Shown here piece after piece: positions 19,143-29,481 of a stretch of 64,000 nucleotides of DNA. Location: the NCBI RefSeq assembly GCF_018491765.1, contig NZ_JABWCU010000007.1, forward strand, positions 186,001 through 250,000. Direction: 5' to 3'. Source of the DNA: Novosphingobium profundi (GTDB lineage Bacteria > Pseudomonadota > Alphaproteobacteria > Sphingomonadales > Sphingomonadaceae). Position numbers and translations under genes: made by a program. A model generated the notes under the pieces. That model ran no database searches, was not told the DNA's origin, and saw nothing but the letters and a program-made list of their open reading frames with translations. Within the stretch, counting starts at the first letter, position 1; each line of letters opens with the position of its first letter.

Positions 19143-21491
19143 ATGCTCCCTGCCGCATCGTACCCGCTGCAAGCCCTGTCCCGCCGCTTGCAACCTGTTT
19201 CGCTGAACGCCCTCGCCCTTGTTCTGGGCACCGGCGCGGCGGCCGCTTTCGCCCCGTCCACGGCCTTGGCGCAGGCGCTCTCGCGCCCCGCCGAGCAAGC
19301 GCCGATCACGCAGGCCCCGCCCAAACCGGCGCCCGAGACCGCCGATGCCGTGCCGATCGCCTTCGAGGCCGATACTGTGGAATACGCCGAAAAGGGCGAT
19401 ACCGTCACCGCCTCGGGCAATGTCGTGCTGCGCCGCGAGGGGCAATCGGTGCGCGCTGATTCGGTCACCTGGAACCGTGAGACCGGCAAGATCGAGGCCA
19501 CCGGTGACGTGCGCATGGTGGACGAGCGCGGGAACCAGCTCTTCACCGACAGCGTCGAGCTGACCGACGAGCTGAAGTCGGGCATGCTCGAGAATCTCCT
19601 GCTGGTCCTGCGCGAAGGCGGCCGTCTTGCCGCCAAGGATGGCGAGCGCCTGGGCAACGGCGACGTCATCCTCAACCACGCGGCCTATACCGGCTGCTCG
19701 GTCGTCGCCAGCGATGGGTGCCCCAAGGAGCCGACCTGGAAGGTCGTCGCCAAGACGGTGACGTATTCCGAGGCGGAGCAGCGCGTCCGCTTCAGCGATG
19801 CGCGCCTCCAGCTTTTCGGGGCCGTCCAGATCCCGCTGCTGGGTCTCACCATCAGCACCGACGGCGACGCGGTGTCGGGCTTCCTCATTCCGGACTTGCG
19901 CTCCTCGCCCTCGAACGGGATCGAGGTGGCGGTCCCCTATTACTGGAAGATCGACAAGAACCGCGATCTCACCGGCACGCTGCACACGTTCACCGAGGCC
20001 GCGCCGATGGCCTCGATGGAATACCGCGCGCTGACCGACCACGGCGCCTACCAGATCACCGGCTACGCCACCTCGAGCACGCGCATCCCGATCTCGGGAT
20101 CGAACACCACCGATCCGGCCGGACAGGACGCCTTTCGCGGCTACATCTTCGCCAACGGCAAGTTCCAGCTCGACGACAACTGGAGCGTGACGGCCTCGAT
20201 CCGTCGCGCCACCGACCGCACGTTCCTGCGCCGCTACGACGTCAGCCGCGACGACCGCCTGCGCTCGATGATCGACGTCGAGCGTATCGACCAGGACAGC
20301 TACCTCTCGATCGCCGGCTACGCGACGCAGACCATGCTTTCCTCGCGCGACCAGGGGCAGATCCCCATCGCCCTGCCGGCCGTCGACTACCGCCACCGCT
20401 TCGACGACCCCATCCTGGGCGGCACGATCACCACCCAGGCGAACGCCCTCGCACTCACCCGCACCGACGGGCAGGATACCCAGCGCGCCTTCACCAGTGC
20501 GCAGTGGTCACGCCGCCTGATCACCGGCATGGGCCAGACGGTGACTTTCACCGGCCTCGCGCGGGGCGACATCTACCATTCCAACGAGAACGAGGCGACC
20601 CAGATCCTGCCCTATCGCGGCGAGGCCGGCTGGCAGAGCCGCGCCTATGCCCTGGCCGCGGTCGACGTGGAATGGCCGCTCGTCGGGACGATTTTCGGAG
20701 GCAACCAGGTCTTCACGCCGCGCGTCCAGTTCGTCGCCTCGCCCGACGTGAAGAATTTCGCGATCCCCAACGAGGATTCGCGTGCGGTCGAACTGGAAAC
20801 CAGCAACCTCTTCGCGCTCAACCGCTTCCCCGGCTACGACCGGATCGAGGACGGCACACGCGTCACCTACGGCCTCGACTGGAGCTTCGAGCGCCCGCGC
20901 TGGCGGATCGCCACGCAGATCGGACAGAGCATTCGCTTCTCTGGCGACCAGTTCGACACGTACGACGGTAGTGGCCTGAGCGGCACCATCTCGGACATCG
21001 TGGGCCGCACCGAGGTGCGTTACCGCGACTTCGTGAAAGTCATCCACCGCTACCGGCTCGACAAGGACAACCTCGCGATCCGGCGCAACGAATTCGACGC
21101 CGTCGTCGGCAACAGCGGCACTTACGCCGAGATCGGCTACACCAAGCTCAACCGCAACTTTGCCTCGACAACGCTGGCCGACGGCACCGAGACGGGCGTC
21201 GCCGACGACCTGCTCGACCGCGAGGAAGTGCGCGCTGCGGGCCGCGTGGCCTTCGCGCAGCACTGGTCGCTGTTCGGCTCGGCGGTGATCAACCTCACCA
21301 ACAGCGACGACGACGACACCTCGGGCTCGAACGGCTTCCAACCGCTGCGCACCCGCATCGGCGCCGCCTACGAGGACGACTGCCTGCAGATCTCGCTGAC
21401 CTGGCGCCGCGACTACACCTCGAACGGCGACGCCCAGAAGGGCAACTCCTTCGCCATCCGCTTCAGCCTGAAGAACATCGGGGTGCACTAG
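19143..21491 (+). CDS. lptD: LPS-assembly outer membrane protein LptD
   Basis: 782 residues. LptD and LptE insert lipopolysaccharide into the outer leaflet. An extended signal peptide ends near ALAQA (about residue 43). The OstA/jellyroll domain follows (VEYAEKGDTVTASGNVVL and VTWNRETGKIEATGDVRM), then the C-terminal beta-barrel from about residue 250 rich in alternating strands. Two cysteines, CSVVASDGC, lie before the barrel. It heads the lptD-surA-pdxA-rsmA operon of envelope genes; the 128-nt gap to pepA must hold both promoters. Confidence 0.96.
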   Translation: MLPAASYPLQALSRRLQPVSLNALALVLGTGAAAAFAPSTALAQALSRPAEQAPITQAPPKPAPETADAVPIAFEADTVEYAEKGDTVTASGNVVLRREGQSVRADSVTWNRETGKIEATGDVRMVDERGNQLFTDSVELTDELKSGMLENLLLVLREGGRLAAKDGERLGNGDVILNHAAYTGCSVVASDGCPKEPTWKVVAKTVTYSEAEQRVRFSDARLQLFGAVQIPLLGLTISTDGDAVSGFLIPDLRSSPSNGIEVAVPYYWKIDKNRDLTGTLHTFTEAAPMASMEYRALTDHGAYQITGYATSSTRIPISGSNTTDPAGQDAFRGYIFANGKFQLDDNWSVTASIRRATDRTFLRRYDVSRDDRLRSMIDVERIDQDSYLSIAGYATQTMLSSRDQGQIPIALPAVDYRHRFDDPILGGTITTQANALALTRTDGQDTQRAFTSAQWSRRLITGMGQTVTFTGLARGDIYHSNENEATQILPYRGEAGWQSRAYALAAVDVEWPLVGTIFGGNQVFTPRVQFVASPDVKNFAIPNEDSRAVELETSNLFALNRFPGYDRIEDGTRVTYGLDWSFERPRWRIATQIGQSIRFSGDQFDTYDGSGLSGTISDIVGRTEVRYRDFVKVIHRYRLDKDNLAIRRNEFDAVVGNSGTYAEIGYTKLNRNFASTTLADGTETGVADDLLDREEVRAAGRVAFAQHWSLFGSAVINLTNSDDDDTSGSNGFQPLRTRIGAAYEDDCLQISLTWRRDYTSNGDAQKGNSFAIRFSLKNIGVH

Positions 21492-21688
21492 GGCGACGCC
21501 GGACGTTGGCAGCCGTCCACAAAGCCGCTATCGGGTGGGCTCGTTTTCAGTTAAGCCGCGCCGCGACAGGTTTCGTTAAGCCGTCCAGCGGCATGGACCT
21601 ACTTTCGATGCGTGCCTCGCGTGCGCAGCAGTTTCCCGCTTTGGGCGGGTCCGGCGCGAAGCCGGAAGAATACGGGATTGAGATCACG

Positions 21689-23047
21689 GTGGTAGCAGTC
21701 AATCGCAGCAGGTTCTTCAAGCGCACTCTTTCGGGTTTCGCCTCGCTGGCGGTGCTCGCCGGCGCGCTGGGCACCGGCGTGGCCCACGCCCAATCCTCCG
21801 CGCAGGGCGCGATCGTCATCCCCGATGACGTGAAGATCTTCGGCAACGACAATCCCAACGTCCGCAAGGCGACCGCCGTGGTCAACGGCGACGTGATCAC
21901 CGGCACCGACGTCGACCAGCGCCTCGCGCTGATCCTCGCGGCCAACCAGAACAAGCTTTCCGACGAGGAAACCAAGCGCCTGCGCCTCCAGGTGCTGCGC
22001 AACCTCATCGACGAAACGCTTCAGATCCAGGAAGCCAAGGCCAACGAGGTCGACGTCAGCCAGGCCGAGGTCGACCAGTCCTATGGCCGGGTCGCCTCGC
22101 AGAACTTCAACCAGAACACCGGCGCGATGGATGCCTACCTCAAGCGCATCGGTTCCTCGCCCGAATCGCTCAAGCGCCAGATCCGTGGCGAACTGTCCTG
22201 GCAGCGCCTGCTCCAGCGCAACATCGCCCCCTTCATCAACGTCTCCGAAGACGAAGTGAACGAGACGATCCAGCGCCTCAAGGCCTCCAAGGGCACCGAG
22301 GAATACCGGATCGGCGAAATCTACCTCGCCGCCCCCTCCGAAGCGCGCGAGCAGGTTTACAACAACGCCTCGCAGATCGTGAAGCAGATCAAGGAAGGCG
22401 GCAGCTTCGTCGCCTACGCCCGCCAGTACTCGCAGGCCTCGACGGCTGCGGTGGGCGGCGACCTGGGCTGGATTCGCCTTGCCCAGCTCCCCGACGAACT
22501 CGCCGAAGTCGCCCGCTCGATGCAGCCGGGCCAGCTCGTGGGTCCGGTCGAAGTCCCCGGCGGCTTCGACATCCTCTACCTGATCGACAAGCGCCAGGTC
22601 CTCACCGCCGATCCGCGCGACGCGGTCCTCGCGCTCAAGCAGATCTCGCTCAACTTCCCCAAGGGCGTATCCGAGGCGCAGGCCAACAAGCTCGCCGAGG
22701 ACTTCTCCAAGACGATCAAGACCGCCAAGGGCTGCGGCGACGTCGACAAGGTGGCCGCCACCATCGGCGCCCAGGTCGTCACCAACGACCAGGTCAAGGC
22801 CCGCGACCTGCCCGCGCAGATCCAGAACGCGATCCTGCAGCTTTCGCCGGGCGAAACCCTGCCCCCGTTCGGCTCGGTCGACGAGGGCGTGCGCATGCTC
22901 ATGCTGTGCGGCCGCGACGATCCGCAGGTGGAAAGCGGCCCCAACTTCGACCAGCTGATGGCGCAGATGGAAGACGAGCGCATCAACAAGCGCGCGCAGC
23001 TCTACTTGCGTGACCTTCGCCGCGATGCCGTCATCGAATACAACTGA
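21689..23047 (+). CDS. surA: Periplasmic peptidyl-prolyl isomerase/chaperone SurA
   Basis: About 452 residues. SurA escorts outer-membrane proteins such as LptD. A signal peptide follows the start (RSRFFKRTLSGFASLAVLA, cleavage near AHA). The SurA N-terminal helical domain covers about 45-210, then a parvulin domain with EEYRIGEIYLAA and YSQASTAAVGGDLGWIRLAQLP, and a second degenerate one before the C-terminal helix. GTG at 21689 gives the best signal peptide; the frame stays open upstream to 21506, so longer versions cannot be excluded. 198 nt after lptD. Confidence 0.92.
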   Translation: MVAVNRSRFFKRTLSGFASLAVLAGALGTGVAHAQSSAQGAIVIPDDVKIFGNDNPNVRKATAVVNGDVITGTDVDQRLALILAANQNKLSDEETKRLRLQVLRNLIDETLQIQEAKANEVDVSQAEVDQSYGRVASQNFNQNTGAMDAYLKRIGSSPESLKRQIRGELSWQRLLQRNIAPFINVSEDEVNETIQRLKASKGTEEYRIGEIYLAAPSEAREQVYNNASQIVKQIKEGGSFVAYARQYSQASTAAVGGDLGWIRLAQLPDELAEVARSMQPGQLVGPVEVPGGFDILYLIDKRQVLTADPRDAVLALKQISLNFPKGVSEAQANKLAEDFSKTIKTAKGCGDVDKVAATIGAQVVTNDQVKARDLPAQIQNAILQLSPGETLPPFGSVDEGVRMLMLCGRDDPQVESGPNFDQLMAQMEDERINKRAQLYLRDLRRDAVIEYN

Positions 23048-23070
23048 CCCGGGCGCGGACCGCTGAGCCG

Positions 23071-24117
23071 ATGGCGGGCGTCCTTTCAACAGCCCAGGCC
23101 GCCCCGATCGCCGTTTCGCTCGGCGATCCGGCCGGGGTGGCTCCCGAACTGATCGCCGAGGCCTGGACCCGGCGCAAGGAGGCGGGGCTTGCCCCCTTCT
23201 TCGTCGTGGGCGGCGCGCTCGCGCTCGGCATGGCGGCGGCGTCCCGCGGGCTTTCGCTGCCTGTTCGCCAGATCGAGCGCGCAGGCGAGGCGTCGGACGT
23301 CTTCGACGAAGCGCTTCCCGTTCTCGGCGATGCAGACTGCGCGCCCGAATTCGGCGTGCCCGACGAATCCGGCGCGCGCCTCGCGCTTCATTCGCTGCGC
23401 GAGGCGACCGATCTCGCCCGCACCGGGAGCGCGGGCGCCGTTGTCACCGGCCCGATCGCCAAGGCCCGTCTCGCGACAGTCGGCTTCACCCAGCCCGGCC
23501 AGACCGAATTCCTCGCCGACGCCTGCGGTCTCGCGCACGAGAGCGCGGTGATGATGCTGGCCGGCCCCTCGCTGCGCACGGTTCCGCTCACCGTCCACGA
23601 GCCGCTTGCGAGGGTCCCGGGGCTCGTCACCGCCGAGTTGATCCTGGCCAAGACGCGCATCGTTGCCCGCGCGCTGGCGCGCGATTTCGGCTTGTCCGCC
23701 CCGCGCATCGCGATCACCGGGCTCAATCCCCACGCCGGCGAGGACGGACGCATGGGCCGTGAGGAAATCGAGGTCATTGCCCCGGCCATCGCCCGCCTCC
23801 AGGCCGAGGGGTTCCACGTCAGCGGCCCGCACCCGGCCGATGCCCTGTTCGCCGCGCACGAGCGCGACGGCTACGACGTCGCCTTGTGCATGTACCACGA
23901 CCAGGCACTGATCCCGATCAAGACGCTCGATTTCGACGCCGGCGTCAACGTCACGCTGGGGCTGCCGATCGTGCGCACCTCGCCGGACCACGGCACCGCC
24001 TTCGGCATTGCCGGAAAGAACCGGGCGAGCGCGGGCGCGATGATCGCCGCGCTGCGCATGGCCGGTGATTGCGCCGCACGGCGCGCCGCCCCCCTGCCCA
24101 ACGAAAGTCCTGCATGA
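23071..24117 (+). CDS. pdxA: 4-hydroxythreonine-4-phosphate dehydrogenase
   Basis: 348 residues. NAD-dependent enzyme of the DXP-dependent pyridoxal phosphate route. Signatures: [50 protein letters not shown] and [31 protein letters not shown] pieces, with metal-binding His residues. Its TGA overlaps the rsmA ATG (ATGA), so the two are translationally coupled. Confidence 0.97.
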   Translation: MAGVLSTAQAAPIAVSLGDPAGVAPELIAEAWTRRKEAGLAPFFVVGGALALGMAAASRGLSLPVRQIERAGEASDVFDEALPVLGDADCAPEFGVPDESGARLALHSLREATDLARTGSAGAVVTGPIAKARLATVGFTQPGQTEFLADACGLAHESAVMMLAGPSLRTVPLTVHEPLARVPGLVTAELILAKTRIVARALARDFGLSAPRIAITGLNPHAGEDGRMGREEIEVIAPAIARLQAEGFHVSGPHPADALFAAHERDGYDVALCMYHDQALIPIKTLDFDAGVNVTLGLPIVRTSPDHGTAFGIAGKNRASAGAMIAALRMAGDCAARRAAPLPNESPA

Positions 24118-24935
24118 GCGCCCCGCTTCCTCCCTTGCGCGAAGTCATTGCCCGCCACGGCCTTTCGGCCTCGAAGGCGCTCGGTCAGAATTTCCTGTTC
24201 GACGAACAGCTTCTGGACCGGATTGCGGCCATTCCCGGCTCGCTGGACGGCGCGAAGGTGCTCGAGGTCGGCCCCGGCCCCGGCGGCCTCACCCGCGCCC
24301 TGCTGCGCGCCGGAGCCGAAGTGACCGCGATCGAGATGGACCGGCGCTGCCTGCCCGCGCTGGCCGAAGTCGAGCAGGCCTTTCCCGGCAAATTGAAGGT
24401 CATCGAGGGCGACGCGATGAAGATCGATCCCGCCTCGCTGTTCGATGGGCCCTACCACATCGTCGCCAACCTGCCTTACAACGTGGGCACGGCGCTGTTC
24501 ACGGGTTGGCTTTCGGGCGAGACCTGGCCCCCGCAGTGGCGCTCGCTGACGCTGATGTTCCAGGAGGAAGTGGCACGCCGCATCGTTGCCGAAGCGGGAA
24601 CCTCGGCTTATGGGCGCCTTGCCGTGCTTGCCCAGTGGCGCGCAAAGGCGAAACTGGCGCTCAAAGTCCATCGCAGCGCCTTCACCCCGCCACCCAAGGT
24701 CATGTCCGCGATCGTCCACGTCGTGCCCGGCGAGGCGCCGGAGGGTGTTTCCATGCGCGTCCTCGAGCGCGTGACCGAGGCCGCCTTCGGCCAGCGCCGC
24801 AAGATGCTGCGCCAGAGCCTCAAGGGCGTACCCGGCGCGCTGGACGCGCTCGAGAAGCTCGGGATCGATTCCCAGCGCCGTGCCGAAACGCTCAGCGTTA
24901 GTGAATTCGTGGCGATCGGCGCCGCTCTGTCCTAA
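24114..24935 (+). CDS. rsmA: 16S rRNA dimethyladenosine transferase
   Basis: 273 residues. KsgA/RsmA dimethylates A1518 and A1519 of 16S rRNA in late small-subunit assembly. SAM-binding motif [16 protein letters not shown], the acidic [11 protein letters not shown] and the catalytic [11 protein letters not shown] are all present, and [17 protein letters not shown] begins the domain. The ATG overlaps the pdxA stop. Last gene of the operon; its end overlaps the convergent PilZ gene by 4 nt. Confidence 0.97.
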   Translation: MSAPLPPLREVIARHGLSASKALGQNFLFDEQLLDRIAAIPGSLDGAKVLEVGPGPGGLTRALLRAGAEVTAIEMDRRCLPALAEVEQAFPGKLKVIEGDAMKIDPASLFDGPYHIVANLPYNVGTALFTGWLSGETWPPQWRSLTLMFQEEVARRIVAEAGTSAYGRLAVLAQWRAKAKLALKVHRSAFTPPPKVMSAIVHVVPGEAPEGVSMRVLERVTEAAFGQRRKMLRQSLKGVPGALDALEKLGIDSQRRAETLSVSEFVAIGAALS

Positions 24936-25438
24936 TCGAGCGGCGCCGCGTAACGCGCGACCGGAGCGCCGTGTCGCGCTTCGAGTGCCGCTGATCCGAG
25001 ACGGGCCAGCACGAAGCCCGCACTGGCAAGCGCCGCCGCCAGCACGAAGGCGTTGAGTATGCGTCGCGAAGGCGTCACGTCGCTCGTCAGCGTGCGCAGC
25101 AGCCCTGCAGGGCCCCGATAGGTGTCCGCGACATGCGCCATCGCGACACGCCGGACCGGCACCACGCGCCCCGCCTGCAGACCGGCCACGTCGATCGGCT
25201 CGTCCAAGGCGATGCCGCAACGCCCGGCACCCCGCCAACGCACCTGACCGCGCAGGCATACCCCCCCGACGATCAGTTGCACGCGCATGCCTCTGCGTGG
25301 AGGATCGGCGACGAGCGCCAACACGCCGCGCGAGGAGGCATTGGCAAGAATCGCGTCCTGACGGTCGGTACCGAACGCCATCTCGGCCTCCACCGCGATG
25401 ACCGTGCGCGCTTCCTGCCTTTGCTTGTGGATCATCAT
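24932..25438 (-). CDS. PilZ-like domain protein with C-terminal membrane helix
   Basis: 168 residues. Residues about 8-105 fit a PilZ-like beta-barrel: RQEAR near the N-terminus in place of the usual Rxxx[22 protein letters not shown], and [20 protein letters not shown] in place of the D/NxSxxG strand. A hydrophobic segment (about 130-152) suggests a C-terminal anchor. If it binds cyclic-di-GMP it could respond to the GGDEF-EAL protein in this window; the degenerate motifs leave that open. Two ATGs (25438, 25435) are adjacent. Confidence 0.72.
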   Translation of the reverse strand: MMIHKQRQEARTVIAVEAEMAFGTDRQDAILANASSRGVLALVADPPRRGMRVQLIVGGVCLRGQVRWRGAGRCGIALDEPIDVAGLQAGRVVPVRRVAMAHVADTYRGPAGLLRTLTSDVTPSRRILNAFVLAAALASAGFVLARLGSAALEARHGAPVARYAAPLD

Positions 25439-25573
25439 CGATCAGTCTTCCAGGCGGATTGTCCATCCTCTCTATCGGCACAGTGTCTTATCGATTGCGC
25501 CCTTGGACAGTTAATTTACCGCAAGTGCGAAATGCGACAACCCCTAGGGATTTTACGTAGCCTGGACGCAAAG

Positions 25574-25604
25574 CGGGCCCCGCTCCTCTCCGAAGCGGGG
25601 CCCG
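25574..25604 (-). terminator. Hairpin terminator downstream of glcB
   Basis: CGGGCCCCGCT and AGCGGGGCCCG form a strong GC stem 40 nt past the malate synthase stop. On the minus strand it is followed by only three T, so termination efficiency is uncertain. Confidence 0.55.
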
Positions 25605-25643
25605 TGCCTGATACGATCGCACTCGCCGTGCGACGCCCTGCCG

Positions 25644-27761
25644 TCAGCCGACGAGAACCAGCGATTTCTTCCTCAGGCGCCAGGCGTGCAACAACGGCTC
25701 GGTGTAACCGCTGGGTTGCTCGACGCCCTTGAAGACCAGGTCGCAGGCGGCGCGAAACGCGAGGCTGGTCTCCCAGTTGCCCGCCATCGGCTCATAGCGC
25801 GGATCGTCCGCGTTCTGGGCATCGACCTTGGCTGCCATGCGCTCCAGTGAATCGCGCACCTGCTCCTTCGTGCAGACCCCGTGCAGCAGCCAGTTGGCCA
25901 TGTGCTGGCTGGAAATACGCAGCGTCGCCCGGTCTTCCATCAGTCCGACGTCGTCGATGTCGGGGACCTTCGAACACCCGACACCCTGGTCGATCCAGCG
26001 CACGACATAGCCGAGCAGCCCTTGCGCGTTGTTGTCGAGCTCTTCCCGGATCTCCTCGGCCGACCAGTCGGCGCCTTGGGCAAGCGGGATCTGGAGCAAT
26101 TGGTCGAGCCCCGGGATCGGCTCGGCCGCGACTGCCTCGCGCAGCGCGAAGACGCCGACCTGATGGTAGTGCATCGCGTGCAGCGTGGCCGCCGTCGGCG
26201 AAGGAACCCAGGCGGTGTTCGCCCCGGTCCGCGGGTGACCGATCTTCTGCGCCAGCATGTCGCGCATCCTGTCGGGCGCGGCCCACATGCCCTTACCGAT
26301 CTGCGCCAGGCCCGATAGTCCATGCTTCAGGCCAATCGCGACGTTGCGCTTTTCGTAGGCTGCAATCCAGGTCGAGCCCTTGATCTGCGCCTTGCGGATC
26401 ATAGGTCCGGCGCGCATCGAGGTGTGGATCTCGTCGCCGGTGCGATCAAGGAAGCCGGTGTTGATGAAGACGATGCGGTTCTTCACGGCCTCGATGCAGG
26501 CGCCGAGATTGGCCGAGGTACGGCGCTCCTCGTCCATGACGCCAACCTTGATGGTGTGCCGCGCGAGCCCCAGCAGGTCCTCGACCGCATCGAACAGATC
26601 GTCGGTGAAGGCGCATTCGGCGGGGCCGTGCATCTTGGGCTTGACGATGTAGATCGAACCGCTGGCGCTGTTGCCGTACTTGGTCAGCCCGCGCACGTCC
26701 TGCGTCGAGATCGCGCTGGTGACGACCGCATCGAGAATGCCTTCGGGGATTTCGCCGCCGTCCTCGAGCAGGATCGCCGGGCTGGTCATGAGATGGCCGA
26801 CATTGCGCACGAACAGCAGCGAGCGCCCCGAGAATTCCTTGCGCTCGCCCGTCGGCGTGATCACCTCGCGGTTGCCTGCCAGTGCGCGGGTGAGCGTCTT
26901 GCCTCCCTTCTCGAAAGTCTCGGACAAGTCGCCACGAATGACGCCCAACCAGTTGGCGTAGGCCGCAACCTTGTCCTGGGCATCCACCGCCGCGACCGAA
27001 TCCTCGAGGTCGACGATGGTGGTCAGCGCCGCCTCGAGAACGATGTCCGACAGGCCGATCGCATCCGATCGGCCGACCGGGCTCGCGGTGTCGAAAACCA
27101 GCTCGATGGCAAGGCCATTGTGGACGAAGACGAGCCCCTTGGTTGTGGTCCCGAGGAATTGCGCCGGGTCGGCCAGGTCGATCGCGGCGCGATCCTCCAG
27201 TTCGGCCCAGGAACCCGAGGCCAGCGGCAGCGCCTCATCGAGGAAAGCCCGTCCCGCCGCGACGACCGCCCGGCCGCGTTCGGGATCGTATCCCGGCCCC
27301 TTGGCGGGCGGCGCATCGAGCGCATCGGTACCGTAGAACGCGTCGTAAAGGCTGCCCCAGCGCGCGTTCGCGGCGTTGAGCAGGAAGCGCGCGTTGAGCA
27401 CGGGGACGACCAGCTGCGGGCCTGCCATCGTCGCGATCTCGGGATCGACATTGGCCGTCGCAATGGCGAAATCGCCGGGCTCGGGGACGAGATAGCCGAT
27501 CGCGCCGAGAAACGCCTGGTATTCGGCCTGGTCGAATGGCTTTCCGGCCCGCGCCACGTGCCAGGCATCGATTTGTGCCTGAAGATCGTCGCGCGTATCA
27601 AGCAGCGCGCGGTTGCGCGGGGCGAACCGGTTCACCAACGCGGCAAAGCCCGCCCAGAAGGCATCTGTGCCCAGGCCGATCGGGGGAATAACCTCGTTCT
27701 CGATGAAGCGCGCAAGGGCCTGGTCAACCTGGAGGCCGCAGCGCTCGATCCTGTTCGTCAT
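25644..27761 (-). CDS. glcB: Malate synthase G
   Basis: 705 residues, the length of the long G isoform. Condenses glyoxylate with acetyl-CoA in the glyoxylate route. Recognised by [52 protein letters not shown], the catalytic-region [12 protein letters not shown] and [14 protein letters not shown] at 27761. A single gene; the 285 nt upstream hold no other coding frame and would contain its promoter. Confidence 0.98.
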   Translation of the reverse strand: MTNRIERCGLQVDQALARFIENEVIPPIGLGTDAFWAGFAALVNRFAPRNRALLDTRDDLQAQIDAWHVARAGKPFDQAEYQAFLGAIGYLVPEPGDFAIATANVDPEIATMAGPQLVVPVLNARFLLNAANARWGSLYDAFYGTDALDAPPAKGPGYDPERGRAVVAAGRAFLDEALPLASGSWAELEDRAAIDLADPAQFLGTTTKGLVFVHNGLAIELVFDTASPVGRSDAIGLSDIVLEAALTTIVDLEDSVAAVDAQDKVAAYANWLGVIRGDLSETFEKGGKTLTRALAGNREVITPTGERKEFSGRSLLFVRNVGHLMTSPAILLEDGGEIPEGILDAVVTSAISTQDVRGLTKYGNSASGSIYIVKPKMHGPAECAFTDDLFDAVEDLLGLARHTIKVGVMDEERRTSANLGACIEAVKNRIVFINTGFLDRTGDEIHTSMRAGPMIRKAQIKGSTWIAAYEKRNVAIGLKHGLSGLAQIGKGMWAAPDRMRDMLAQKIGHPRTGANTAWVPSPTAATLHAMHYHQVGVFALREAVAAEPIPGLDQLLQIPLAQGADWSAEEIREELDNNAQGLLGYVVRWIDQGVGCSKVPDIDDVGLMEDRATLRISSQHMANWLLHGVCTKEQVRDSLERMAAKVDAQNADDPRYEPMAGNWETSLAFRAACDLVFKGVEQPSGYTEPLLHAWRLRKKSLVLVG

Positions 27762-28046
27762 AAAACCTCACACCATAATGCACGTCAGGCGCGACTCTGG
27801 CGCGGCGTGCTTGAAACATTACCATGAATGTCCTGGGGAGGATTGCGGCCCTATGCCGCATTTCGGAGCGAAAGGCAAGCATCGGGAAAGCGCAAGCGCG
27901 AAACGTCTCATCCGAAAGGGTGTAGCCTCGCCTTACAGCGATTGTCGGAAAGGCTTACAAGCAACGAAGGGTTAGCCATCAAAACCGGCCGGAACCTGCG
28001 ATTGGCATGATCGTTGCTCATGACGGAGGCGTCTAAGAGGATGGAA

Positions 28047-28343
28047 ATGCTTCGGAAAGTCTCTCGCCTGTTCGTCATCAAGACCCATTGGGAAGCGTAC
28101 ATGATCATTTACGCTCTTGCGACGGGTGCGGCCGAACGCGGCAACCTTTATCTCGCGCAGTACCCGGGGTTTGGCGGCAAGCTGCTCTACCTCGCCTGCA
28201 CGGGTGCAGTGTTCATGGCGGGCGCCAAGATTCTCGACTGCATCAAGTACGAGAAAGCCGCAAGGGCCGCCGCCGCGCCTTCGTCGAACGCCGCCGAAGC
28301 CTATGCCAACGCTCCCGGCTCCACGGCTCGGGAAGCCGCTTGA
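28047..28343 (+). CDS. Small conserved-looking membrane protein
   Basis: 98 residues with two hydrophobic stretches (IIYALATGAAERG and GGKLLYLACTGAVFMAGAKILD) and an Ala-rich tail. The N-terminus is basic (MLRKVSRLFVIKTHWEAY), so both ends should be cytoplasmic. Function unknown. The ATG at 28047 has AGAGG 6 nt upstream; in-frame ATGs at 28041 and 28020 are alternatives. It is convergent with ssrA. Confidence 0.7.
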   Translation: MLRKVSRLFVIKTHWEAYMIIYALATGAAERGNLYLAQYPGFGGKLLYLACTGAVFMAGAKILDCIKYEKAARAAAAPSSNAAEAYANAPGSTAREAA

Positions 28344-28392
28344 GGCACGCGTGCGGGGCGACGCGCCAAGCTCGATCACGATAAAGGAAGGT

Positions 28393-28420
28393 GGGGTGAT
28401 TCTGTTGACAGGCTCACCCC
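28393..28420 (-). terminator. Hairpin at the 3' end of ssrA
   Basis: GGGGTGA and TCACCCC pair around an inner CTGT/ACAG helix; on the minus strand it is followed by CTTCCTTTATC. It either terminates the tmRNA precursor or is its last helix. Confidence 0.55.
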
Positions 28421-28768
28421 GGGCCCCTGGAATCCGCTTCTGTTGCCCGGTGGGTCCAACCGCGCTTTAGCTTTGTAACTTCAGGGCGTTAGCCCCTAGA
28501 ATTACGCGGCGAGAGCGAGTGCTTCGTTGTCGTTGGCACTTGTGAGTTTTGAGCCTTTAACGGGTTACTCAGCCCGGACGAAAACATCGCTTTTCAACAC
28601 ACGTCGATCCTAGTTCGGCCCCGTCAACACCCCTGCGACAACAGGGTGTCCCACATGCCCTTGCAGGCCTGCGGGACGGGTGATGGTGGAGCCGCCGGGT
28701 ACCGCCCCCGGGTCCGCTGCATCTATTGCACGACACAATTTATCGTCATAGTCGGCCGGAGCCGACAG
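28421..28768 (-). ncRNA. ssrA: Transfer-messenger RNA, circularly permuted two-piece form
   Basis: tmRNA rescues stalled ribosomes and tags the peptide. On the minus strand the acceptor piece comes first and ends in GGCTCCACCA at 28684; a spacer of about 61 nt follows, then the coding piece starts GGGGCCGAAC at 28622. GGGGCC can pair with GGCTCC (one G-U), rebuilding the acceptor stem. The tag frame at 28537-28505 reads ANDNEALALAA followed by TAA at 28504-28502. Acceptor-before-coding order is the alphaproteobacterial permuted form. Ends are estimated from the promoter and the 3' hairpin and may be off by tens of bases. Confidence 0.95.
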
Positions 28769-28772
28769 TGCC

Positions 28773-28800
28773 CATATAGGGCCTTTGTTCTGAATGTGAA
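28773..28800 (-). promoter_or_regulatory. Probable ssrA promoter
   Basis: TTCACA (28800-28795) and TATATG (28778-28773) lie 16 nt apart on the minus strand, a fair sigma-70-type match just upstream of the first tmRNA helix. Confidence 0.5.
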
Positions 28801-28809
28801 GTGAGCGCG

Positions 28810-29295
28810 TTACGCCGCCGGGGGAGCTTTCCCCGACTTGCGCAGCTCCTCGAGGATTTCGCGCAAGGTATCGAGCTGCGGATCGGTGGGAACGGCGGGG
28901 GCTGCCGCGGTTTCCACGGCCTGCTTCTTCTTGGCTTCCATTTCGTCGATCACCTTGTTCACCGAGCGCAGCAGCATGAACAGGATGAAGGCGATGATGA
29001 GGAAGTTGATGATCTGCGTGATGAACATGCCATAGCCGATCATCGCCACGCCCGCCGCCTTGAGCGCGGCGTAGTCGGTGGGGCTCCCGGTGTAGTCGGC
29101 GGGAATGTCGCTCAGGCGAATGAAATACTGGGTGAAATCGAGATCGCCGATCATCCAGCCGATGATCGGCATGATGACGTTCTCGTTAAGCGCGGTGACG
29201 ATCTTGCCGAAGGCGGCACCGATGATCACGCCGACCGCGAGATCGAGCACGTTGCCGCGCGCGATGAACTTCTTGAATTCGTCGAATAGTGTCAT
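28810..29295 (-). CDS. mscL: Large-conductance mechanosensitive channel
   Basis: 161 residues. A pentameric inner-membrane channel that opens under osmotic downshock. FKKFIARGNVLDLAVGVIIG gives the N-terminal helix and first membrane helix, and YGMFITQIINFLIIAFILF the second; a charged C-terminal helix follows. The periplasmic loop is somewhat longer than in E. coli. ATG at 29295. Lies directly upstream of ssrA on the same strand. Confidence 0.97.
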   Translation of the reverse strand: MTLFDEFKKFIARGNVLDLAVGVIIGAAFGKIVTALNENVIMPIIGWMIGDLDFTQYFIRLSDIPADYTGSPTDYAALKAAGVAMIGYGMFITQIINFLIIAFILFMLLRSVNKVIDEMEAKKKQAVETAAAPAVPTDPQLDTLREILEELRKSGKAPPAA

Positions 29296-29481
29296 GCTGT
29301 TGCCTCTGTCAGACGCGTGAATGCCGGGGACATTCTTTCATAACGAACCCTCGTCGGACGGCAACGCACTTTGGTCGGGGGAAGTTGCCGCCCCGGTTGA
29401 TCGGCGCAGGCGCATCGCTATCTATAGCCGGCAATGGAGGCGCGGCGGCATGGGCCCGCCGCGCAGTGGAGAATTCGCCCG

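Noticed and set aside
21550..21583. GTTAAGCCG direct repeat upstream of surA
   Set aside because: Two short 9-nt copies 25 bp apart are too short to call an operator without comparative data.
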